Assembly (NCBI GenBank): GCA_903901375.1
Contig: CAIUQV010000372.1
Coordinates: forward strand, 1-18,591
Source: an uncultured Ignavibacteriota bacterium
GTDB lineage: Bacteria; Bacteroidota; Ignavibacteria; Tepidaquicellales; Tepidaquicellaceae
Length of the DNA: 18,591 nt
Direction of reading: 5' to 3'
Shown here: piece after piece, positions 8,113 through 15,340 of the stretch
Position numbering within the stretch: position 1 is the stretch's first letter
How the letters are laid out: every line of letters starts with the position of its first letter
Notes under the pieces: generated by a model
Database searches by the model: none
Told to the model about the DNA's origin: nothing
What the model saw: the letters and a program-made list of their open reading frames with translations, nothing else
Position numbers and translations under genes: made by a program

Positions 8113-8849
8113 TTACAAATTCGGATATATCGTTATCAGTCTTTTTCCCTGCATATTATGATGAGGGAAACATTGAAAAGGTTGTAACAAAAGCTGTTCA
8201 GGTTCTTGATGAGCTCAAGCTTAAGGACTATGAAGTCATTATAATTGAAGACGGCAGTCCGGACAGAACCGGAGAAGTTGCAGATGAGATGGCTGCCAAG
8301 TTTCCAAAAGTTCGTGTCATTCATCACGAGAAAAATATGGGTTATGGAGCTACATTAAAAGATGGATTTACGAGCGCAAAACTTGATTATGTTTTCTATA
8401 CTGACGGTGATAATCAGTTTGACCTCGATGAGTTAAAGAAATTTGTTGCAATGCTTCCTTTCACGGATATTGTAGTAGGTTACAGGAAGAAGAAACAATA
8501 TTCGCTTTACAGGAAATTTACTTCTCTCAGCTATAACTACCTTTTGAAATTAATATTCGGACTTGATTACTGGGATATTGACTGCGCTTTTAAGATATTC
8601 CCAACGAAGTTGTTTAAAGAAATAAAGATAGATTCTGTAGACGCTTTTATTGATGCCGAGATTATGCTAAAAGCTCATCTGAACGGATATAAAACAGTTG
8701 AAATGGGTGTTACACATTTACCAAGAGTGGACGGTGTATCTACGGGTGCAAGACCCTCTGTCATAATCGGCACAATAAAAGAAGTTTTCCAGTACAGAAA
8801 AGAATTTATGGATGAAGTAAAGAAAAGAGGATTAAGTATTAAAAAGTAA
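8109..8849 (+). CDS. Family 2 glycosyltransferase, DPM1-like polyprenyl-phosphate sugar synthase
   Basis: A 246-residue soluble GT2 of the dolichyl-phosphate mannose synthase (DPM1) type. FFPAYYDEGNI (12-22) is followed by IEDGSPDRT (46-54), the nucleotide-binding Asp. TDGDNQFDLDEL (98-109) is the metal- and donor-binding motif plus the QFD signature of polyprenyl-phosphate sugar synthases. DCAFKIFP and DAFIDAEIM lie further on. There are no C-terminal membrane helices, so it should act peripherally at the inner membrane and charge undecaprenyl phosphate with a hexose. The TTG start overlaps the epimerase stop as TTGA and has an AAAGAGG site 7 bases upstream. Context suggests it makes the lipid-linked donor used by the GT-C enzyme two genes upstream. 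Its 3' end is built into a bidirectional terminator. Confidence 0.85.
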   Translation: MITNSDISLSVFFPAYYDEGNIEKVVTKAVQVLDELKLKDYEVIIIEDGSPDRTGEVADEMAAKFPKVRVIHHEKNMGYGATLKDGFTSAKLDYVFYTDGDNQFDLDELKKFVAMLPFTDIVVGYRKKKQYSLYRKFTSLSYNYLLKLIFGLDYWDIDCAFKIFPTKLFKEIKIDSVDAFIDAEIMLKAHLNGYKTVEMGVTHLPRVDGVSTGARPSVIIGTIKEVFQYRKEFMDEVKKRGLSIKK

Positions 8850-8866
8850 TCCTCTGATTATTTTTC
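8826..8866. terminator. Bidirectional hairpin terminator overlapping two convergent gene ends
   Basis: AGAGGATTA (8826-8834) and TAATCCTCT (8847-8855) form a perfect 9-bp stem with a 12-base loop. A T-rich run follows on the plus strand (8859-8865); the minus-strand read ends in TTTTCTTTAC. The left arm lies in the last codons of the GT2 gene, and the right arm covers its stop codon and runs to 3 bases short of the methyltransferase stop, so one structure can end both transcripts. Confidence 0.6.
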
Positions 8867-9541
8867 TGCCCAGATATAGTATTGACCTCCCATCGGTACG
8901 AAGAACAAAGCTTTTTCGACCGGTCTTAAAAACTTCAGAAAAGCAGGGAAGTATAAAGTATAGTGTTTCCTGTTTATCTTAAATCCTGTGTTCTTAAACA
9001 ATGAAAGCGATTCCTTTGGTTTTAATAATATTGCATCTGTATCCCATACACATGTATTAACTATATGCCTCGTTACAGGATTGTAAGGATTATGCTCAAA
9101 GAAGAATACATTACCGTTTGGCTTTAACATACTGTAGATATTCTTAATTGCTTTCTCACGATACTGAGGTTCGATGTGATGGAAAACGTTTGAAACAAAT
9201 ATTAAATCCATAGTCTCTTTCTTCTTTGCAATCTCTTCGTCTTCAAGCAGAAAGAATTTAACGGATGGATTATTTTTTGATGCTACTTCAATACTCTTAG
9301 CCGAAATATCACTGCCAAAAATACTTGCTTCAGGAAAATACCCAACAAGGTATTGCAGGTTCATTCCAATTCCGCAGCCGTATTCAAGAATACTGCCGGG
9401 GTTGCTTCCAAGGCATTCTTCAACTATTCTGATTTTATATTCAGCAAAGTATTTGCTCTCTTCGCCGAAGAACTTTAAATCTTCTGTAAGCTGTTTCTCG
9501 TAAGATTCAGCATGTTTATCGAAATCTACTTTTTCAGTCAT
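8858..9541 (-). CDS. Class I SAM-dependent methyltransferase
   Basis: A 227-residue Rossmann-fold methyltransferase. SAM-binding motif I is ILEYGCGIG (51-59); an acidic residue follows strand 2 (FGSDIS, 75-80). The post-I/II region DLIFVSNVFHHI fits the Methyltransf_11/12 group. The C-terminus FFVPMGGQYYIWAEK resembles small-molecule or glycan methyltransferases found in polysaccharide clusters. The substrate is unknown. ATG at 9541 was chosen over an upstream in-frame ATG at 9580 that would lie inside the lipoprotein gene; MTEKVDFDKHAESY is the natural family start. The upstream lipoprotein stop and this start share a base (TGATG), so they are coupled, placing it last in the metG-folP-copA run. 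It converges on the sugar module across an 8-base gap, so a role there is possible. Confidence 0.82.
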   Translation of the reverse strand: MTEKVDFDKHAESYEKQLTEDLKFFGEESKYFAEYKIRIVEECLGSNPGSILEYGCGIGMNLQYLVGYFPEASIFGSDISAKSIEVASKNNPSVKFFLLEDEEIAKKKETMDLIFVSNVFHHIEPQYREKAIKNIYSMLKPNGNVFFFEHNPYNPVTRHIVNTCVWDTDAILLKPKESLSLFKNTGFKINRKHYTLYFPAFLKFLRPVEKALFFVPMGGQYYIWAEK

Positions 9542-9921
9542 CAGTTTTTCTTTTCTTCTTTCTTCATATCGGTTTCGCAATCGTGCTTGTTTTCGGATTT
9601 GGATAATTCTGTGTCATAACCCGCAGCATTGATAGATTTTGAGATGTTTTCCTTATTAGTCTTATTAGCGTCAAAAGAAACTGTCACAATCTTAGTCTTT
9701 GAATCAGCTTTTACTTCTTTTACGCCTTCGGATTTCATTACTTCGGTTGTGATAGTTTCTTCACATCCAGAACAGTGCATTCCGGCACATTTATATTCAA
9801 CTGATTCAACTTTTTCAGACACACCTTTTGTATCACCGGATGAGTTATTTGTATTTTTCTTTCCGCATCCGATTACTCCGGTTAATAATATTACCAGAAG
9901 CAGATTTAAAAAAGTTTTCAT
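9541..9921 (-). CDS. Heavy-metal-associated (HMA) domain lipoprotein, probable periplasmic copper-binding protein
   Basis: A 126-residue lipoprotein: signal peptide with lipobox GVIGC, lipidated Cys19, a short Asn/Ser/Lys linker (20-38), then one HMA domain (about 40-107). The metal motif is GMHCSGC, with Cys50 and Cys53; an extra Cys45 sits five residues before it. The tail (108-126) is charged and holds His113 and Cys115. HMA domains bind Cu(I) or similar soft metals; the signal peptide puts this one outside the cytoplasm, anchored to a membrane, unlike CopZ. It lies 23 bases after a copper ATPase gene, so it may accept exported copper or hand it to periplasmic cuproenzymes. A MerP-like mercury role is less likely because no mer genes are present. 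The start is well supported by AGGAAGG 9 bases upstream. Confidence 0.85.
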   Translation of the reverse strand: MKTFLNLLLVILLTGVIGCGKKNTNNSSGDTKGVSEKVESVEYKCAGMHCSGCEETITTEVMKSEGVKEVKADSKTKIVTVSFDANKTNKENISKSINAAGYDTELSKSENKHDCETDMKKEEKKN

Positions 9922-9930
9922 TAAAATATT

Positions 9931-9937
9931 CCTTCCT
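9931..9937 (-). promoter_or_regulatory. Strong Shine-Dalgarno site for the HMA lipoprotein gene
   Basis: The minus strand reads AGGAAGG, 9 bases before ATG. It is the clearest ribosome binding site in the window, in a region where most starts have none. Confidence 0.6.
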
Positions 9938-9944
9938 GTTTAAG

Positions 9945-12194
9945 TTATTGATTTATGTTAACGTATTTTAATCTTAAAGAGTTTATCATTACAGTTATCA
10001 CATCACTGAAAGCCATAAACATTGCTGCCAGAACAGGGCTTATTTTTATTCCGTACGACGCAAAGAGACCAGCAGCTACCGGGATAGTAAGAGCGTTGTA
10101 GAAAAATGCCCAGAAAATGTTCTGTTTTATAATTGATACTGTCTTACCTGAAATGTTTATAGACTTCGCAAGGCTTAATAAATCGCCTTTAACGAGAATT
10201 ACGTCTGCAGAATCGATTGCAATATCCTGTCCTGTGCCAACAGCAATTCCTACATTGGCTCTTGCGAGAGAAGGGGCATCGTTTATTCCATCACCAACCA
10301 TTGCCACATTTCTACCTTCACCCTGTAATCCGGAAACAATCTTTTCTTTCTCTTCAGGCATTGTTCTTGCGGAATAGTTTGACAGTTCAAGTTCTTCAGC
10401 AACTTTTTTTGTTGTATCTTCACTATCTCCTGAAATAAGGAACATATCAAGACCTTTTGATTTAAACCTTCCAAGTATATCTCTGGCATCACCTTTAATC
10501 CTGTCTTCAAATTCAATTTCACCTGATAATAAACCGTCAATGCTTGCAAACAGATTTCTGCTTTCTTTGTTTTCAATTAAATCGGAATTCTTAACTTTGA
10601 ATTTATCCATCATAGCAGGAGTGCCAAACATAACAGAACTTTCTTCAACTTTACCAATAATTCCAAGACCGTCTTCATTACTGATTTCAGTAACATTATT
10701 ATATATGTCTATCTCTTTTTCAATACAGTAATTTATGATTGACTTTGCAATCGGGTGATTTGAAAACTTTTCTACAGAGAAGACATATTTCATAAGTTCA
10801 TTTTCTGAAATTCCGTTATAGGTCTTTATAGATTTCAGGTGCATTTCACCTGTTGTAACAGTACCTGTCTTGTCGAAACAAATTGTGTCAATCTTGTTTA
10901 GTTTCTCAATAGCTTCAACGTTATTAAAGAGAATTCCGTTTTCCGCTGCTCTCCCTACACCTATAACAACTGCCATAGGGGAGGCGAGTCCCAATGCACA
11001 AGGGCAGGCTACTACAAGAACCGAAACTGCGAAGAGCAAGGATTCGTCAAATTGTTTTCCGATAATAAGATACCAGACCAAAAACGTAATAATTGCTATT
11101 GAAACTACAAGAGGGACAAATATTGAAGATATTTTGTCTGCAAGTCTTTGTATCTGTGGTTTGGAGTTTGATGCTTCTTTGACAAGAGAAATAATTTTGG
11201 ATAATGTAGTATCCTTGCCAACTTTCAGAGCATTCATCTTAACAAATCCATTCTTCATCAAAGTACCGCTTATCAGACTATCTCCTTTTTTCTTCTCAAT
11301 CATAACGCTTTCGCCCGTCATAGCAGATTCATCAATTACACAGAATCCTTCCAGTATCATTCCGTCAACAGGTATTTTGTCGCCGGACCTTATAATAACT
11401 GTATCGTTCACTTTAACTTTCTTAAACGGTAAAAGCATATCCTCGCCATTCCGAATGACGTTTACGAATTTAGCCTGAAGTTCTTTTAATTTCTTTATGG
11501 AAGTCTGTGTCTTTGATTTTAAGACTGATTCCAGATAATTACCAATCAGGATAAGCGTTATAATCATAGCAGAAGTTTCAAAATAAACTTCATGAGAGTT
11601 CTTTAGTGCAGGAATGTTTAAATTAAAGATATGATTAATTGCAATAACAGAGCTGTAAAGATATGAAGACAGAACACCCATTGAAACAAGGGTATTCATA
11701 TCACTCTTAAATATCTTTGCGGATTTGTATGCACCTGATAAGAACTTCTTACCGTTGAAAAATACGACGTACGAAGTCAGAATCAATAAAGTGATAAGAG
11801 AAAAGTTTGGTTTTAACTTTAAATCATACATTCCGTGATGTCCGCTCATAGAGATGAACATTATAAGAGCAGTTAAAAGAGCAGATACTATAAAGTTGTA
11901 TTTATCGGCTTTAAGTTTTTTCTTCTTGATATTTTCGACGGCATCCTCATCATCTTCTTCGATTATATCATATCCAAGTTTTCTTATATCGGCAACAATT
12001 TCTTTAATCTGAATTACATTAGGATTGTATGAAACGCTCGCGACTTCCGAGGCAAAATTTATATCAACATTATAAATGCCGTTTAATTTTTCCAGGTATG
12101 TTTTAATGCTGTTTGCACAGTTAACACATTCCATCCCGGTAACATCGAGTTCAACTGTTTCGAAATTTTCCGGACTGTTCTTTTTGTTAATCAA
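9945..12194 (-). CDS. copA: Copper-translocating P1B-type ATPase (CopA-like)
   Basis: A 749-residue heavy-metal efflux ATPase. A single N-terminal HMA domain (about 12-78) carries CVNC at 23-26, and an acidic linker follows at 79-85. Actuator motif TGES is at 293-296, membrane motif CPC at 397-399, phosphorylation site DKTGT with Asp441, the HP pair at 480-481, and GDGINDAP at 634-641. TM7 has the Tyr699-Asn700 pair typical of Cu(I) pumps. In TM8, however, the usual MxxSS site reads MAFSD (Met727 to Asp731), a departure noted in the findings. It should export Cu(I) (or Ag(I)) from the cytoplasm. The start is TTG at 12194, 14 bases after folP; the next in-frame ATG (codon 21) would remove the first HMA strand. 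Downstream lies the HMA lipoprotein gene, a plausible metal partner. Confidence 0.9.
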   Translation of the reverse strand: MINKKNSPENFETVELDVTGMECVNCANSIKTYLEKLNGIYNVDINFASEVASVSYNPNVIQIKEIVADIRKLGYDIIEEDDEDAVENIKKKKLKADKYNFIVSALLTALIMFISMSGHHGMYDLKLKPNFSLITLLILTSYVVFFNGKKFLSGAYKSAKIFKSDMNTLVSMGVLSSYLYSSVIAINHIFNLNIPALKNSHEVYFETSAMIITLILIGNYLESVLKSKTQTSIKKLKELQAKFVNVIRNGEDMLLPFKKVKVNDTVIIRSGDKIPVDGMILEGFCVIDESAMTGESVMIEKKKGDSLISGTLMKNGFVKMNALKVGKDTTLSKIISLVKEASNSKPQIQRLADKISSIFVPLVVSIAIITFLVWYLIIGKQFDESLLFAVSVLVVACPCALGLASPMAVVIGVGRAAENGILFNNVEAIEKLNKIDTICFDKTGTVTTGEMHLKSIKTYNGISENELMKYVFSVEKFSNHPIAKSIINYCIEKEIDIYNNVTEISNEDGLGIIGKVEESSVMFGTPAMMDKFKVKNSDLIENKESRNLFASIDGLLSGEIEFEDRIKGDARDILGRFKSKGLDMFLISGDSEDTTKKVAEELELSNYSARTMPEEKEKIVSGLQGEGRNVAMVGDGINDAPSLARANVGIAVGTGQDIAIDSADVILVKGDLLSLAKSINISGKTVSIIKQNIFWAFFYNALTIPVAAGLFASYGIKISPVLAAMFMAFSDVITVMINSLRLKYVNINQ

Positions 12195-12208
12195 ATCTGT
12201 TATATCGT

Positions 12209-13042
12209 TTATTTTAAAGCGTCAGCTGTCATAGCAGCACGCTTATTTAATAAAACATCGTGTACTCTTAAAATGTTCGCACCGTTAAGTACGCCAACTG
12301 TATTTGCAGACAATGTACCTTCAGTTCTTTCGTCCGTATTTGATTCATAGATTTCATTAATAAATCTTTTCCGTGAAAGTCCAAGCAGAAGGGGATATCC
12401 GAGTGATTTGAAATCATTCAGTTTTTTAATGATTTCTATATTATGTTTAAACGTCTTACCGAAACCGATTCCCGGGTCTATTATAATCTGTTCGATTCCT
12501 GCTTCCAAGGCAATCGAAATTGATTTGCTTAGGTATTCCTTTATTTCTTCGATAACATTTTCATAAACAGGATTATTCTGCATTTCTTTCGGGGTGCCTT
12601 TTATATGCATAAGAATGCAGGATGCATTGTACTTCTTTGTAATACCCGCAATTTTATAGTCAAACTGAAATCCGCTTATATCGTTGACAATAACTGCACC
12701 TGCTTTAAGAGCTTCTTCTGCTACTTCATGTTTGTAAGTGTCAATTGAAATCGGAATGTTTATGTGTTTCTTTATTTCTTTGATTACAGGAATGACTCTC
12801 TGGATTTCTTCATCTGCGCTTACTTTTTGTGCACCAGGTCGTGTAGATTCACCGCCGACATCTATAAAATCAGCCCCTTCTCTTTCCATACGAACGGCAT
12901 CGACAACAATCTTCTGCATACGGATATCGCTGTCAAAGTACTTGCCGCCGTCTGAAAATGAATCCGGAGTAATATTTAATATTCCCATCACGTGTGTACG
13001 GGAAGATAAATCGTATTTTGTATTACCAAAAGAGTAAATCAA
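12209..13042 (-). CDS. folP: Dihydropteroate synthase
   Basis: A 277-residue TIM-barrel enzyme that joins p-aminobenzoate to dihydropterin pyrophosphate in folate synthesis; it is the sulfonamide target. Family signatures are all present: GILNITPDSFSDGG (20-33), DVGGESTRPGA (61-71), PISIDTY and AVIVNDISG in the middle, IIDPGIGFGKT, and RVHDV close to the C-terminus. Length is normal. The start is TTG at 13042 in a 4-base TTGA overlap with the metG stop; MIYSFGNTKYDL fits a short N-terminal strand, and no ATG lies before the first core motif. Probably co-transcribed and translationally coupled with metG. Confidence 0.93.
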   Translation of the reverse strand: MIYSFGNTKYDLSSRTHVMGILNITPDSFSDGGKYFDSDIRMQKIVVDAVRMEREGADFIDVGGESTRPGAQKVSADEEIQRVIPVIKEIKKHINIPISIDTYKHEVAEEALKAGAVIVNDISGFQFDYKIAGITKKYNASCILMHIKGTPKEMQNNPVYENVIEEIKEYLSKSISIALEAGIEQIIIDPGIGFGKTFKHNIEIIKKLNDFKSLGYPLLLGLSRKRFINEIYESNTDERTEGTLSANTVGVLNGANILRVHDVLLNKRAAMTADALK

Positions 13043-15024
13043 CTTACGTCTGCTCCATCTGCAATTTCTCCGTCAACTGATATCACTTTCAGCTTTCCGT
13101 CAATCTTTGCGGCAAGAAGCATTCCCTGTGATTCGAGTCCCATCAGCTTTGCCGGCTTCAGGTTATCAACAATCACAACTGTTTTGTTTAACATCTGCTC
13201 CGCCGAATAGTGTTCTGCAATCCCTGCGATTATCTGTTTTTCTTTGCTTCCGCATTTTACTTTAAGCTTCAAAAGCTTTTTGCTCTTCGGAACAGCTTCT
13301 GCGTTAATAACTATTGCGGTTGCAAGTTTCACTTTCTTAAAATCATCTATCGCTATAAGATTATCTTCTGCAACAACTGTCTCTTCTTCCTTTGCTGCGG
13401 GCAGTTCAATCTGCGGGAAGAGAATTTCATTCTCGCCGAGTTCTGTTCCGCCAAGAAGTACGAGTTCCCCAATCTTTTCCCATTTAAAGTCAGTCGTATC
13501 CTTGCCAAGTACTTTTAAAATCTTATCAGATGTAAAAGGAATTACAGGAGAAACTGCTATAGCGAGCGAATGAGCTATCTGAAGACAGTCGTTAATAATC
13601 TCACCGCATTTAGCTTCGTCAGATTTTATCACTTTCCACGGTTCGCTGTCGTTAAAGTATTTATTCGCAGCACGGGCAATGTTCATCGTTTCGTTAAGAG
13701 CATCGCGGAATTTATAATTATTGTAACACTCTTCAATAATTTTCATCTGTGATTTTATGTATGAAAATATTTCCGGTATTTCCTTAGAAACTCTTGTTGG
13801 TATCTTATTGTCAAATTTACTTTTTGCAAAGACAACGGTACGGTTTATGAAATTCCCGAGAATAGCTGCGAGTTCATTGTTGTTCTTAGCCTGCAAATCC
13901 TCCCAGGAGAAATCAGAATCTTTATTCTCGGGCATATTGGACGCAACAGAGTACCTTACCACATCGGGATTAAACGATTCCACTACATCTTTAACGAGAA
14001 TTCCGTGACCCTTGCTTTTTGAGAGCTTAGCACCGTCGAGGTTCAGGAACTCATTGGCAGGAATGTTTTCCGCAAGTACAAAACCGCCGTGTGCCATAAG
14101 CATAGCAGGGAAAACAATTGCGTGGAAAATAATATTATCCTTGCCGATAAAATGAATCATTCTTGTATCTTCTTCGCACCAGTATTCACTCCACTTTTCT
14201 GGAGTGCCTCTTTGTATGAACAGTTCTTTTGTTGCTGAAATGTAACCAATAGGAGCTTCAAACCATACATATATTACTTTGCCTTCTGTATTCTTCACGG
14301 GAACTTTCACACCCCAGTCAAGGTCGCGCGTAATTGCTCTGTCTTTTAAGCCGGTTTTAAACCAGCCCTCGCAGTAATTCTTTACGTTCGATTTCCAGTT
14401 TGCTTTTCCTTTAATCCACTCTTCCAGTTTTGGCTGAAATGCTTCAAGCGGAAAGAAAAAGTTCATAGATTCTTTTACTACAGGAGTATCACCTGATATT
14501 TTGGATTTAGGGTTTTTCAGTTCAAGCGGAGTAAGGTTACTTCCGCAGCTTTCGCACTGGTCGCCGCGAGCTTCTTCGTAACCGCAGACAGGGCAGGTTC
14601 CTTCCACGAACCTGTCAGCAAGAAACCTTTTATCCTTTTCGGAATAAAGTTGTTTCTCAGTTTTCTGAATGAGTAAATCTTTATCAAAAAGGTTCAGGAA
14701 GAAATCCTGTGAAGTTTTATGATGAATCTCATTTGAAGTCCGTGAATAAATATCAAAAGAAATTCCGAGTTTATCGAATGCATCCTTATTCGCAAAGTGG
14801 TATCTGTCAATAATTTCTTTTGGCGAAACACTTTCCTTCATAGCAGAAATTTCTATAGCAGTACCATGTTCATCCGAGCCGCAAACGAAAATAATCTCTT
14901 CATCGCAAAGTCTTTTGAATCGCACAAAAATATCCGCCGGTAAATATGCACCTGCAATATGTCCAAGATGAATATATCCGTTAGCATAGGGCAGAGCCGC
15001 TGTAACAAGTAATCTATTTTTCAT
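13039..15024 (-). CDS. metG: Methionyl-tRNA synthetase
   Basis: A 661-residue class I synthetase that charges tRNA-Met. HIGH motif is HLGH at 19-22. Four zinc cysteines lie at 144, 147, 157 and 160 (CPVC and CESC). The KMSKS loop is KLSKS at 333-337, with Leu for Met. The anticodon-binding alpha-helical domain follows, and a C-terminal EMAP/Trbp111-like tRNA-binding domain occupies about 553-661 (IDDFKKVKLATAIVI onward), linked through an acidic, Ala/Glu-rich hinge (about 535-552). This is the long, dimer-type bacterial MetRS. ATG at 15024 was preferred to an in-frame TTG two codons earlier. The stop overlaps folP. The gene opens the long minus-strand operon; its promoter should lie in the 405-base spacer upstream. 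Confidence 0.95.
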   Translation of the reverse strand: MKNRLLVTAALPYANGYIHLGHIAGAYLPADIFVRFKRLCDEEIIFVCGSDEHGTAIEISAMKESVSPKEIIDRYHFANKDAFDKLGISFDIYSRTSNEIHHKTSQDFFLNLFDKDLLIQKTEKQLYSEKDKRFLADRFVEGTCPVCGYEEARGDQCESCGSNLTPLELKNPKSKISGDTPVVKESMNFFFPLEAFQPKLEEWIKGKANWKSNVKNYCEGWFKTGLKDRAITRDLDWGVKVPVKNTEGKVIYVWFEAPIGYISATKELFIQRGTPEKWSEYWCEEDTRMIHFIGKDNIIFHAIVFPAMLMAHGGFVLAENIPANEFLNLDGAKLSKSKGHGILVKDVVESFNPDVVRYSVASNMPENKDSDFSWEDLQAKNNNELAAILGNFINRTVVFAKSKFDNKIPTRVSKEIPEIFSYIKSQMKIIEECYNNYKFRDALNETMNIARAANKYFNDSEPWKVIKSDEAKCGEIINDCLQIAHSLAIAVSPVIPFTSDKILKVLGKDTTDFKWEKIGELVLLGGTELGENEILFPQIELPAAKEEETVVAEDNLIAIDDFKKVKLATAIVINAEAVPKSKKLLKLKVKCGSKEKQIIAGIAEHYSAEQMLNKTVVIVDNLKPAKLMGLESQGMLLAAKIDGKLKVISVDGEIADGADVS

Positions 15025-15161
15025 TGGCAAATATACTCAATACAGCCTTTTGAATAAATGGAAAACAAAGGAAACCAAATCCTGCTGGAATTTATAATAT
15101 TACTCTAATTATAAGGAAAACATAAGAATGAAAGTATGGTTTTGAGCCGGATAAGAGTTGA

Positions 15162-15179
15162 GTAATATATTTATATTAC
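15162..15179. promoter_or_regulatory. Near-perfect palindrome GTAATATA-TT-TATATTAC, candidate operator
   Basis: Two 8-base arms separated by TT. Further arms of the same sequence occur nearby (ATATTAC at 15097-15103 and GTAATATA at 15383-15390), so a dimeric regulator site upstream of metG is possible. The low-complexity AT background limits confidence. Confidence 0.3.
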
Positions 15180-15196
15180 CAGTTTAATACCGGTTT

Positions 15197-15240
15197 AAGC
15201 GATAAAAGATCGACGGAAGAGCGATGGAAAAGCGATACCA
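15197..15240. repeat. Four 11-base imperfect tandem repeats (consensus RAGCGATGGAA)
   Basis: Units at 15197-15207 (AAGCGATAAAA), 15208-15218 (GATCGACGGAA), 15219-15229 (GAGCGATGGAA) and 15230-15240 (AAGCGATACCA). The array is richer in G+C than its surroundings. The 11-base period is close to one helical turn. Confidence 0.6.
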
Positions 15241-15323
15241 ATAATTGAAAACTATAAAATGATTTTTAATATGAAATAAATCTAACGATGGTAACAATGA
15301 GTACTCATATATAATACTATTAT

Positions 15324-15340
15324 TTTTGCCAATTTTGCCA
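15324..15340. repeat. Direct repeat TTTTGCCA, two copies 9 bases apart, third copy at 15410
   Basis: Copies at 15324-15331, 15333-15340 and 15410-15417. They lie between the metG promoter region and the 3' end of the DUF985 gene. Function unknown. Confidence 0.4.

Noticed and set aside
10870..11478. Long open frame on the plus strand opposite copA (about 200 codons)
   Set aside because: The minus strand encodes a well-motifed P1B ATPase here; the antisense frame has no recognisable domain, ribosome binding site or promoter. Similar antisense frames opposite metG, the sigma-54 activator and lptE were dropped for the same reason.
15028..15035. TATATTTG (minus strand) as the metG promoter
   Set aside because: It matches TAnnTTTG but ends 3 bases before the ATG, so transcription would start at or inside the start codon; no TTTG lies at 19-21 bases upstream. 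Probably chance in AT-rich DNA, unless the mRNA is leaderless.
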